Shown piece after piece: positions 12,869 to 19,104 of a stretch of DNA of 29,392 bases. Positions within the stretch are counted from its first letter, which is position 1. Every line of letters starts with the position of its first letter. This stretch comes from a virus. The notes under the pieces were generated by a model, which saw only the letters and a program-made list of their open reading frames with translations, had not been told where the DNA came from and searched no databases. The stretch spans positions 1 through 29,392 of the IMG/VR virus record IMGVR_UViG_3300046000_002739; one strand, given 5' to 3'. Position numbers and translations under genes: made by a program.

Positions 12869-12871
12869 CGT
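12843..12871 (+). promoter_or_regulatory. Rightward promoter with the best-preserved operator
   Basis: TTGACA (12843-12848), 17-bp spacer, TAACGT (12866-12871). The spacer holds ATACGGA-AG-TCCGTAT, the most symmetric copy of the operator found in the leftward promoters. The promoter overlaps the last codons of the exonuclease gene and drives the small-gene cluster from 12913 on. Confidence 0.78.
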
Positions 12872-12912
12872 CCACTTTACTGCAATATCGCAGTGCAATT
12901 ATGGAGAACCAA

Positions 12913-13050
12913 ATGAGTCTCACAAAAAGAGCAGTTCTGCTTTACCCCAACAGGAGAAACGCTGCCAAGCTAGTACTTGCCATTCGCTATCTTCGTTCAA
13001 AAAACTTGTGGGTACTTGAAGGTGGCTTGGTCAAGTGGGGTAACAAATGA
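12913..13050 (+). CDS. Small basic protein
   Basis: A 45-residue basic protein (MSLTKRAVLLYPNRRNAAKL, then VLAIRYLRSKNLWVLEGG...). GGAG lies 6-7 nt before the ATG and the stop overlaps the next start as ATGA. It is the first gene after the operator promoter at 12843-12871. One amphipathic helix is followed by two short strands, possibly a small winged-helix-like fold or nucleic-acid-binding peptide, but it is unassigned. Confidence 0.7.
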   Translation: MSLTKRAVLLYPNRRNAAKLVLAIRYLRSKNLWVLEGGLVKWGNK

Positions 13051-13388
13051 AAACACGGGAACCCGATCCGCGCCGCCGCACTAAGAAACGGCAAATGGAC
13101 GATATTGTATTGAGCGACGAGGGAGATTGCGCTACGTCTAGCGAGTGCTGGATGCCCAGTGCAAAGAAAGCAGCAAAACTAGCTTGGCTGGAATGGAGGC
13201 AGCTTTATACGTCAGACCAAAACCGCGTTTTTTTCAAACGCGGAGTTACTTACGTCGATGCGATTACTGGCAGTCTTTACCGGGATGGTCGCTGCTTAAC
13301 ATCAAGCAAATTAAAACTCGGTGACATAAAGCGCAATCAGAAAGGTGCAGCGGCAATCCTGATGGCAATCAAAGGGGATGAGAAATGA
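13047..13388 (+). CDS. Hypothetical protein
   Basis: A 113-residue basic protein. The first 17 residues are Arg/Lys-rich and look disordered (MKTREPDPRRRTKKRQ). The centre contains a helix KKAAKLAWLEWRQLY, and the rest a beta-rich VFFKRGVTYVDAITGSLYRD. No family recognised. Start and stop both overlap neighbours by 4 nt (ATGA), so it is clearly part of the rightward polycistronic message. Confidence 0.68.
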   Translation: MKTREPDPRRRTKKRQMDDIVLSDEGDCATSSECWMPSAKKAAKLAWLEWRQLYTSDQNRVFFKRGVTYVDAITGSLYRDGRCLTSSKLKLGDIKRNQKGAAAILMAIKGDEK

Positions 13389-13594
13389 GCGATACACCGG
13401 AGACAGATGCCGCCGCGCACAACATAGGCAGTTTTCAGCAACCACATTACGTCGTTGACGTTGAGGTGGCGCAAGACCTTGAGCGGCGGCTGCGGGAGGT
13501 TGAACGGGAGCGGGATGCCCTGAAACGCGGCGAATTCATCTGCCAAACGTGCGGACTACGAAAGGACGGAGAGCATGAGCCAGCAGATTTTTGA
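13385..13594 (+). CDS. Small protein with C-terminal CxxC
   Basis: A 69-residue protein. MSDTPETDAAAHNIG is a common opening for small phage accessory proteins; a central coiled-coil helix (VAQDLERRLREVERERDALK) is followed by FICQTCGLR, a CxxCG knuckle that may bind metal with partner residues or another subunit. The ATGA overlap with the previous gene shows translational coupling. Role unknown. Confidence 0.75.
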   Translation: MSDTPETDAAAHNIGSFQQPHYVVDVEVAQDLERRLREVERERDALKRGEFICQTCGLRKDGEHEPADF

Positions 13595-13625
13595 CAGCGC
13601 AATCGACGCAGTGAGGAAATCATGA
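13575..13625 (+). CDS. Possible 16-residue coupling peptide
   Basis: ATG 13575 is preceded by GGAG and opens MSQQIFDSAIDAVRKS, whose stop overlaps the next gene's start (ATGA). It lies out of frame at the end of the preceding gene. It may be a re-initiation ORF bridging two genes, or coincidence; it is short enough that neither can be excluded. Confidence 0.25.
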   Translation: MSQQIFDSAIDAVRKS

Positions 13626-13876
13626 GCGAGTTTATGAATGAGGCGCGGGAACTTGCCTCGCAGTGCTGGGGCGACCCAACAACGTCTGACCGTGTGATGG
13701 ATGTTGAGTTGGCAGAAGTTTTTGCCACACGGATAGCGAAGTTGTTGGAAGAAAACGCTGCGCTGCAACAGTTAATCAATGACGTAGCAAATAAAATAAA
13801 CGGCAAAGCGCCAATCGTTCATGTTGCAAGTTGGGGAAACGAATTACTAACCAGAATCAACGCAGCGAGGAAATAA
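13622..13876 (+). CDS. Small helical phage protein
   Basis: An 84-residue, mostly helical acidic protein (MSEFMNEARELASQCWGDPT; later RIAKLLEENAALQQLINDVA, an evident leucine-rich coiled-coil stretch). The pattern MxEFxxEARxLAxxCWxxPxT is familiar from small phage proteins that have no assigned function. It is coupled to the following gene by a TAATG junction. Confidence 0.75.
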   Translation: MSEFMNEARELASQCWGDPTTSDRVMDVELAEVFATRIAKLLEENAALQQLINDVANKINGKAPIVHVASWGNELLTRINAARK

Positions 13877-14106
13877 TGAACCCCCACGTTATCGAAGAAG
13901 TACACCCCCACGCAGTCCGGTCAGCCGCATTGTCGGCGCTACTTAGCTGCTCAATCTTTTTCTTTATCGGATTTTTCGGGAGAGATGTATGGAACTATCA
14001 TGCAGGCAATGCGGCAAACGTACCGGCAATGTGTGCGCCAGAAGCGACTGCTGGAACACCGAAAAGAACATTACAGTGGAGGTTACCCGACGAGCCAAAG
14101 AAGTAG
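13876..14106 (+). CDS. Small single-pass membrane protein
   Basis: A 76-residue protein. The start at 13876 (MNPHVIEEVHPHAVRS) overlaps the previous stop as TAATG and has GAGGAAATA upstream. Residues about 17-36 (AALSALLSCSIFFFIGFFG) form a transmembrane helix. The C-terminal 40 residues are Pro/Ala-rich and lie in the DNA shared with the zinc-ribbon gene (13989 on), so that part may be weakly constrained. Unknown function; it may act at the inner membrane. Confidence 0.55.
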   Translation: MNPHVIEEVHPHAVRSAALSALLSCSIFFFIGFFGRDVWNYHAGNAANVPAMCAPEATAGTPKRTLQWRLPDEPKK

Positions 14107-14291
14107 CCAAGGCTGCCGGCAACGAGGGCAAGGCTGCGGTGATGGCGTTTGAGGCTAACTTTAAAATAGTTGCTGATTGGGCAGAAAAGATAGGGGCGCA
14201 GCATCCAAATGACCGGGACGCAATCAAGCGCATGGGTCGTGAAACAGTTAGAGCCGCTGAAGTCTACGCGGCAATTGCAAGGTCAATATGA
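13989..14291 (+). CDS. Zinc-ribbon-containing small protein
   Basis: A 100-residue protein opening MELSCRQCGKRTGNVCARSD, then CWN: four to five cysteines in a CxxC...C...C zinc-ribbon arrangement within 22 residues. A helical region (RRAKEVAKAAGNEGKAAVMA...) and a second helix VRAAEVYAAIARSI follow. GGGAGAG precedes the ATG. The first 118 nt overlap the membrane-protein gene in another frame. It could bind nucleic acid or a protein partner; no family named. Overlaps the next gene by 4 nt. Confidence 0.68.
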   Translation: MELSCRQCGKRTGNVCARSDCWNTEKNITVEVTRRAKEVAKAAGNEGKAAVMAFEANFKIVADWAEKIGAQHPNDRDAIKRMGRETVRAAEVYAAIARSI

Positions 14292-14518
14292 AACTAACGC
14301 CGTGGCATCCACCGCATCTCAAGCCCGTGCGGGTTGGCGTTTATCAAGCAATACCAAAAGGCATCCCCGATTGCCACATTTATTCTTACTGGAATGGATT
14401 TAAATGGTTCTGGGACTCATGGACAGTGGACGGGGCCAGATTAAATCGTAATGTATCTATGCATCAGGATAGGAGATGGCGCGGAATGGTAAAACCAACA
14501 ATTGCTAGGAGTCTGTGA
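14288..14518 (+). CDS. Small Trp-rich phage protein
   Basis: A 76-residue protein with many aromatics (MKLTPWHPPHLKPVRVGVYQ ... SYWNGFKWFWDSWTVDGARL ... RRWRGMVKP). The pattern TPWxPxxxKPVRxGVYxx followed by W/Y-rich strands and WRG is recurrent in small phage accessory proteins, probably an all-beta fold. Coupled at both ends (ATGA start, stop abutting the next ATG). Function unknown. Confidence 0.75.
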   Translation: MKLTPWHPPHLKPVRVGVYQAIPKGIPDCHIYSYWNGFKWFWDSWTVDGARLNRNVSMHQDRRWRGMVKPTIARSL

Positions 14519-15018
14519 TGTTACTTGGCGAAAAAGCATTATCAGAACTAGCCGAAGTAAAAACCGCGTTTGATAAGGCGTATGAAGAATACAAACATAA
14601 GGTGCCCACTAAAATATGTGGCCCCAACCTTGTTGGGATTTTAAACTCGGCAGGGTTTTATAAAAAGGAACCTGAGATGAACGCAAAAGAGATGCAAGAA
14701 AAAGCGTACTACGAAAAAATGGTAGCGCAAAGGGAAGATATGCGACCACAACAGCTAGGTTCTGCCACACCCACAAGCCCAATCAGGAATGCAGTAGAGT
14801 TGCTAGACCTACGCATCACTCAGTTGCAAGCGGTAACGGAACGGCTGTTTATTAGCTTGAAGCCTGTCACGACCAACACCGACGATAGCTTTCCTGTCGA
14901 GACACGCGCTACAAAACAGGGTAATTCGCCGCTGAACATTGACCTTAACGCAACGGCAGACCGGCTTGAGGTTATCACGGCAGCATTGCAGTTGCAGATA
15001 GACCGGCTGGAGGTGTGA
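14518..15018 (+). CDS. Hypothetical helical protein
   Basis: A 166-residue protein. ATG 14518 (MLLGEKALSELAEVKTAFDK) has AGGAG 6 nt upstream; the in-frame GTG at 14515 is less well placed. It is mostly helical, with a disordered middle (QLGSATPTSPIRN) and two similar C-terminal helices (LRITQLQAVTERL and ADRLEVITAALQLQIDRLEV). The first 12 nt of coding DNA closely match the next gene's start. No family recognised. Confidence 0.65.
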   Translation: MLLGEKALSELAEVKTAFDKAYEEYKHKVPTKICGPNLVGILNSAGFYKKEPEMNAKEMQEKAYYEKMVAQREDMRPQQLGSATPTSPIRNAVELLDLRITQLQAVTERLFISLKPVTTNTDDSFPVETRATKQGNSPLNIDLNATADRLEVITAALQLQIDRLEV

Positions 15019-15019
15019 G

Positions 15020-15571
15020 ATGTTACTCGGAGAAACCCCATACGTTTCTTGCTTTGTGCGAAATGAATTCCTGTTTGACGAGCAAAAAGGGCATGGAGAA
15101 TTTACACCGGCAATAGTGTTTGCGTTTCGCGCAGAGCCAGCGCGTGTCCCTATGTTTCAAGTCATGCTTGATTCTGGGGCGCAGTGGGCGCGAGTCCCTA
15201 TTCATATGATTTGCAGCAAGCCTTGTGACCCGCTGCCTGTTGAGCAATCAACGTGGTGGGACAGCTACGGATACGAATTTACTGTTGTTGCGCTGCCGTT
15301 TTTAAAAGGACATGCCGTAACCGCATTAGCGCGGGACGGTCAAATACGGAAGGGTAACTACCTATTCACAATTGACTGGATGAAAACAGGTTGGAGCGAA
15401 GTACCAGACCAGCACAAGAATCACCACGTTATTGCGTTGGAATCGGGGCCATGGATTGCTTACCCAAATAACAGATTGGTGTGGCATGACCCGTCATGGA
15501 TTACCCCCGCCCCAAACAGAGAATGGCAAACGCCGACTAAGAATTATTCTGTTGAGGGGGAGATGAAATGA
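15020..15571 (+). CDS. Hypothetical phage protein, beta-rich
   Basis: A 183-residue protein (MLLGETPYVSCFVRNEFLFD...). It contains FRAEPARVPMFQVMLDSGAQ, then WARVPIHMICSK and YEFTVVALPFLKG. Small proteins with this pattern recur in phage accessory regions without a known function. The Trp/His/Pro-rich makeup suggests a compact all-beta fold. It begins one nucleotide after the previous stop and ends in an ATGA overlap with the next gene. Confidence 0.75.
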   Translation: MLLGETPYVSCFVRNEFLFDEQKGHGEFTPAIVFAFRAEPARVPMFQVMLDSGAQWARVPIHMICSKPCDPLPVEQSTWWDSYGYEFTVVALPFLKGHAVTALARDGQIRKGNYLFTIDWMKTGWSEVPDQHKNHHVIALESGPWIAYPNNRLVWHDPSWITPAPNREWQTPTKNYSVEGEMK

Positions 15572-15807
15572 GCAAAGAGAGTGACGCAAAAGACAAAGAA
15601 TTTCGGCGGGATAGTTACTGGAACAAAGAACGCTTGGAAGCCCATGCTGCGCCGCATCTTGAGTTCAACCCTGAGAAAAAACCGTGGGTAGGGCTGACGG
15701 ATGAGGAGATACTCAGTTTTGGCTGGATGGATTACATGACACACGACGAAGAGGTTGCGCTGATTCGTAAAGCAGAAGCCAAAATCAAGGAGAAGAACGG
15801 TGGATAA
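15568..15807 (+). CDS. Small WVGLTDEE-motif protein (paralogue 1)
   Basis: A 79-residue acidic, helical protein. The segment YWNKERLEAHAAPHLEFNPE followed by KKPWVGLTDEE is nearly identical to the protein at 16062 (DNA 92% identical over 92 nt). The WVGLTDEE motif, followed by a variable helix and an acidic/Lys-rich end, is a common mosaic module in small phage proteins. The 3' end carries a 23-nt repeat containing the ribosome-binding site of the next gene. Function unknown. Confidence 0.75.
   Translation: MSKESDAKDKEFRRDSYWNKERLEAHAAPHLEFNPEKKPWVGLTDEEILSFGWMDYMTHDEEVALIRKAEAKIKEKNGG
15616..15707 (+). repeat. 92-nt direct repeat, copy 1
   Basis: Matches 16071-16162 with 7 differences and no gaps. 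It encodes the YWNKERL...WVGLTDEE module of the paralogous small proteins. The period is 455 nt, spanning exactly one intervening gene (15800-16069). Confidence 0.9.
15785..15807 (+). repeat. 23-nt start-site repeat, copy 1
   Basis: Differs from 16047-16069 at a single base. It contains the ribosome-binding site AAGGAGAAGAACG and the start codon of the following gene (GTG here, ATG in copy 2). Confidence 0.85.
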
Positions 15808-16069
15808 CTTTAATGCCGTAGAGCTAGACCTGATAATAAGGGGTTTGTTTGCGCTACAAAAATTACAGCCATCAGAAAGCGCCGTTATACAACAACTGAT
15901 AAACAAGGTAGCTAACACGGTGTATCAAGTAGATAAACGGCGTGAGTGGGTAGGGCTGACGGATGAGGAGATGAACCAGTGTAGTTATGATGCAGAGGGT
16001 TTTATGATTGGGCGTGAGGTGGCAATGAGGGCAGTAGAAGCAAAACTCAAGGAGAAGAACGATGGATAA
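15800..16069 (+). CDS. Small WVGLTDEE-motif protein (paralogue 2)
   Basis: An 89-residue protein starting at GTG 15800 (AAGGAG 8-9 nt upstream). Its N-terminal half is a different helical module (NAVELDLIIRGLFALQKLQP...) joined to REWVGLTDEE (about residues 49-58) and ending in AVEAKLKEKN, like paralogue 1. It keeps the motif but lacks the YWNKERL module, so it looks like a domain-swapped family member. It overlaps both neighbours by 8 nt. Confidence 0.72.
   Translation: MDNFNAVELDLIIRGLFALQKLQPSESAVIQQLINKVANTVYQVDKRREWVGLTDEEMNQCSYDAEGFMIGREVAMRAVEAKLKEKNDG
16047..16069 (+). repeat. 23-nt start-site repeat, copy 2
   Basis: Copy of 15785-15807 with one difference (A for G in the start codon). 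It supplies the ribosome-binding site and ATG of the gene at 16062. Confidence 0.85.
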
Positions 16070-16253
16070 GTATTGGAACAAAGAACGATTGGCAGCCCAT
16101 GCTGCGCCGCAGCTTGAGTTTAACCCTGAGAAAAAGCCGTGGGTAGGTCTGACGGATGAGGAAGCTACTGCGCTTTGGGAAGGCACAGACGACCGCGACA
16201 GTTGGGAGTTGATTAAGCAAGTTGAAAAGATACTTAAATGGAAGAACACATGA
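16062..16253 (+). CDS. Small WVGLTDEE-motif protein (paralogue 3)
   Basis: A 63-residue acidic protein (MDKYWNKERLAAHAAPQLEF then NPEKKPWVGLTDEE...). Residues 4-34 are nearly identical to residues 17-47 of the protein at 15568, but the N-terminal extension is missing and the last 29 residues differ. ATG 16062 has AAGGAGAAGAACG upstream. It is the third in-tandem member of the family. Confidence 0.75.
   Translation: MDKYWNKERLAAHAAPQLEFNPEKKPWVGLTDEEATALWEGTDDRDSWELIKQVEKILKWKNT
16071..16162 (+). repeat. 92-nt direct repeat, copy 2
   Basis: See 15616-15707; 85 of 92 positions are identical. Recombination between the copies would delete one 455-nt unit. Confidence 0.9.
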
Positions 16254-16387
16254 CAAAACAAGAACTGGAACAGTTGGTCAAGCAAGTCTACTTTCAATGC
16301 AACAACAAAAACCCAGATGGGCTTTACCCAGTGGAGGTGGACTTGGTTGAGTTTTCAGAAAAGCTTATTGCCGTCTTGAAGGGCTGA
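16250..16387 (+). CDS. Small hypothetical protein, last rightward gene
   Basis: A 45-residue protein (MTKQELEQLVKQVYFQCNNK...VDLVEFSEKLIAVLKG): two acidic helices joined by a short NPDG turn. The ATG overlaps the stop of paralogue 3. It ends 23 nt inside the 3' end of the opposing late gene, so the two operons collide tail to tail. No family recognised. Confidence 0.68.
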   Translation: MTKQELEQLVKQVYFQCNNKNPDGLYPVEVDLVEFSEKLIAVLKG

Positions 16388-17399
16388 ATGCCCTTTCTGC
16401 TTCGGGAGAAGTGCCCAAGCTGTATTTCTCTCCGAGATAATCAGCCAACGCCCTTGCTCCAGCGATTGAAAGCCCACCCGCTGCGCCAATGCCCTTGGCG
16501 AGTGGGTTCGGAACCATCGACAATCCGCCAAAGCCAGCCTCAATCCCAGACAACAGGGCGTTGGCTTTGTCGCCTCTCTGGTAGCTGTTTATGGCGTCGT
16601 AAAGCGACAAGCCCGTACCAGCGCCTGAAAGCATTCCAGCAGTAAAAGGACTCCTCGCTATCATCGATCCAAAGCTCTTCAATCTATTAGGCATGTTTTT
16701 TTGGGACTGCTCAAGAGCCAACTTTGCCCTAGCAGCGCCTTCCTGCTCGACTCTTGCAGCTTCAAGCTCCGGTAGCATCAACTGAGTTTTCCCGGAGCCT
16801 ACAAGCCTCTGCGAACCCTCTCCAATCGATTTAATCTTTGCCAGAGCCTGTGCGTCACGCTCTGCCACCTGATACGCGCTGGTGCCTCTGGTGTTGGCTT
16901 TTGTCATGTCCTCAACGCCAGCGGAAACAACGTCAGGCAATTTCTGACCAGACATCACCCTTGCGTAATTCTCCGCCCCTGAAGCTCCGGGGATTTTCCT
17001 GCTCATTTCCCCAACCTGATTGCTGTATTTCTGAACGTCTTGTTGAAGTTTGGAAATCACATCGGCAGGAGCGCCTTGCAAATCCCTAAAATATTTCAAA
17101 CTCCCTTCGGCTGCTTGAAGGTTTTTTTGCGCTTTGATTAGTTCCGCTGCAGATGCTACCGGAAAGAGTATCTTGTTTGCCAAACCATACACAGCCCCTG
17201 CAGCACCGCCAGAAATAGCGCCTTCTCCGGTGTATCCCTCTGCCCCCAGAAAACTCTCCTCGCGCTGAGGAGCAGCAGAAATCATTTCTGGAGCGTCTCC
17301 AATTATTTCTGAAAGCCGCGAAGTGGGCTGGTCTGAAGTGTTTGACTGCCCAACTGGGCCAAGAATTTCATCAAGCCTTGATACGGGTTCATTGTCCAC
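16365..17399 (-). CDS. Putative internal virion protein
   Basis: A 344-residue Ala/Gly-rich protein. The N-terminus repeats the motif SRLxEI(I/L)G at residues 7-14 and 27-34. A Gly/Ala-rich hydrophobic segment follows (AISGGAAGAVYGLANKI), then a helical Gln/Lys-rich middle and a glycine-rich C-terminal part (AGMLSGAGTGLSLYD; IEAGFGGLSM). Such proteins at the end of podovirus late operons are usually ejected with the DNA and line or cross the envelope. The start is GTG 17399 with AAGGTGAG upstream, 9 nt after the previous stop. Last gene of the late operon in this window. Confidence 0.62.
   Translation of the reverse strand: MDNEPVSRLDEILGPVGQSNTSDQPTSRLSEIIGDAPEMISAAPQREESFLGAEGYTGEGAISGGAAGAVYGLANKILFPVASAAELIKAQKNLQAAEGSLKYFRDLQGAPADVISKLQQDVQKYSNQVGEMSRKIPGASGAENYARVMSGQKLPDVVSAGVEDMTKANTRGTSAYQVAERDAQALAKIKSIGEGSQRLVGSGKTQLMLPELEAARVEQEGAARAKLALEQSQKNMPNRLKSFGSMIARSPFTAGMLSGAGTGLSLYDAINSYQRGDKANALLSGIEAGFGGLSMVPNPLAKGIGAAGGLSIAGARALADYLGEKYSLGTSPEAERAFSPSRRQ
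16378..16394. terminator. Bidirectional hairpin at the convergent junction
   Basis: AAGGGC-TGAAT-GCCCTT: a perfect 6-bp stem with a 5-nt loop at the point where the rightward and leftward operons meet. The rightward strand follows with TTCTGCTT, the leftward with a CAAGACGG sequence, so the U-tract is poor. It may work only with collision or Rho. Confidence 0.45.
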
Positions 17400-17408
17400 A
17401 ATCTCACC

Positions 17409-19070
17409 TTACCTGTAAGGAGAACGGTTTTTTACAAGATCATTGAAAGTAGCATTAAAGTCTTGAACAATCCGTTTGTAGGGTGAGTTTTTATCAGTAA
17501 AGAATTTGTTTGCACCCGCATCTGGATTTTTTTCACGATAATCACTTAATGCACTATTCATCTCACCCATAAAATGATTGGTTACCTTCTGCTTATTTGC
17601 CAAATAACGGATGAAACTTGCAGGGTCAGTCTCTTTGAACCCCGGCTTTGCCATTTGTTGAGCATCGTAGACGCTGATTGCTGGGCCAAAAATACTTTTG
17701 CCTTCTTTCATGACCTGTTGATTTAGATCAGAGATTATCTGAGTGATATTACGAGCAACGGCTTGTTGATTTTCATTTAATTTCAACTTCGCCAATGCCT
17801 CAGAAACAGGCACACTGATCGACCCGTAAGGGGTTGTGATGCCACTCTCCATGCTCTGCAACAAAGCATATATTGGCCCTTGCCGAACCATTAAACCAAC
17901 AACTTCTGGATTCCTTTTTACAAGATCTTCTAATTCAGACAATCTGTTTATGTTTTGTCCCACTTGCATTGGAGAAAAATTAGATATTGTATTCTGCTGC
18001 ACAACGTAAGGCTCGTTTGCCTTTACTCTATTTGCCACACCCTCTGCCCTTACTGATTCTATTCTTTTCAACTCGTCTTGCGCTCTCTCTGCAGTCGAAA
18101 GCCCAACTCCTTGGCTGGCAATTTGAAAAGGCGCTGCAGAAGCTGCGGCGGAAGGTTTTTGAGCGTACTGATCAAATATAGAAGTAGATACTGGTGATCT
18201 TGAAGCGGATGCTTGGGATCCAAAAGTAGTTGATGAAGGTGCAGAAGCAGGTGCTTGCGGTTGGTTTCCGCCCGGCGTCAGTTTGTTCTGAAGGATTGCC
18301 ATATTTTGCTTGAAAATATCAGGAGTTATTTCTCCCTTTCTCAAAGACGAACCAAGCGTCGATATTGCAGCTATTGTATCTTCCGATTTGCCAAATATTT
18401 GTGACCGAGCAAACGTCTGTTGCGCAGAGCCTTGCAACTCTTGCGGCAACAGGCCAAGTTGATACTCAAAAGCCTTCTGAGCATCGGTTTTAGTGGCATT
18501 TTTGGTTCCAATTTCAATGCCCATCTTCGCCAAACTGTCAATAGCCTTTGCAGGGTCGATCCGGGCTTGAACGGCGATCATTCTTTTAGTTTGATCGTCC
18601 AGAGAGTCAAACATTCTTTTCTGTTGAGTCGGCGCTCCAATCAATGACGCAGCCTCCACTGTTGGACCCGCGGGAAGGCCAGCTTGTGCAGCCATCTTCA
18701 AGGCGTCATTAGAACCCATGCTTGGAGAGCCAAACATCGCCTGCTGCACTTGCCTAGCCATAGCGTTTTGCTTATCCAAATCATACTGCGACTGAGCCAG
18801 TTGCGACCTGATCTGGTACATCTGCAGGTCTTTACCCCTTTGCCTTTCACTTCCTTCTTGAAGATTGCCAACAGCAGAACCTAGCCCTTGGGCAAACGAC
18901 TTTGCATTAGGATCGGAAAATCCCCTCGCCAGATTTGAATAAAATTCAAAATCTGATGGTTTGTTGCGCTCCGCAAGCATTTCAACAAGTCTATTTTGCT
19001 GCGCAAGTAAAGCCGCACGCGACTTCGACAATTCATCAAACTCGCCCAGACCACCTTGTTCATCAGCCAT
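17409..19070 (-). CDS. Putative internal virion / structural protein
   Basis: A 553-residue, Gln/Ala-rich, predominantly helical protein. The N-terminal 110 residues (DELSKSRAALLAQQNRLVEM; later RGKDLQMYQIRSQLAQSQYD) look like long amphipathic helices. A Pro/Ser/Ala-rich linker (about 270-320: PQAPASAPSSTTFGSQASAS) separates this from a helical C-terminal domain. Length, composition and position next to other such genes suggest an internal or ejected virion protein. No catalytic motif (for example lysozyme) is visible. AAAGGA precedes ATG 19070. Confidence 0.62.
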   Translation of the reverse strand: MADEQGGLGEFDELSKSRAALLAQQNRLVEMLAERNKPSDFEFYSNLARGFSDPNAKSFAQGLGSAVGNLQEGSERQRGKDLQMYQIRSQLAQSQYDLDKQNAMARQVQQAMFGSPSMGSNDALKMAAQAGLPAGPTVEAASLIGAPTQQKRMFDSLDDQTKRMIAVQARIDPAKAIDSLAKMGIEIGTKNATKTDAQKAFEYQLGLLPQELQGSAQQTFARSQIFGKSEDTIAAISTLGSSLRKGEITPDIFKQNMAILQNKLTPGGNQPQAPASAPSSTTFGSQASASRSPVSTSIFDQYAQKPSAAASAAPFQIASQGVGLSTAERAQDELKRIESVRAEGVANRVKANEPYVVQQNTISNFSPMQVGQNINRLSELEDLVKRNPEVVGLMVRQGPIYALLQSMESGITTPYGSISVPVSEALAKLKLNENQQAVARNITQIISDLNQQVMKEGKSIFGPAISVYDAQQMAKPGFKETDPASFIRYLANKQKVTNHFMGEMNSALSDYREKNPDAGANKFFTDKNSPYKRIVQDFNATFNDLVKNRSPYR

Positions 19071-19104
19071 GATTTTTCCTTTAACGCTTTAGTTTTGGTG
19101 ACTT

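Noticed and set aside
15568-16253. CRISPR array
   Set aside because: The repeats are two 92-nt and two 23-nt copies inside coding genes with no regular spacers; they are gene duplications.
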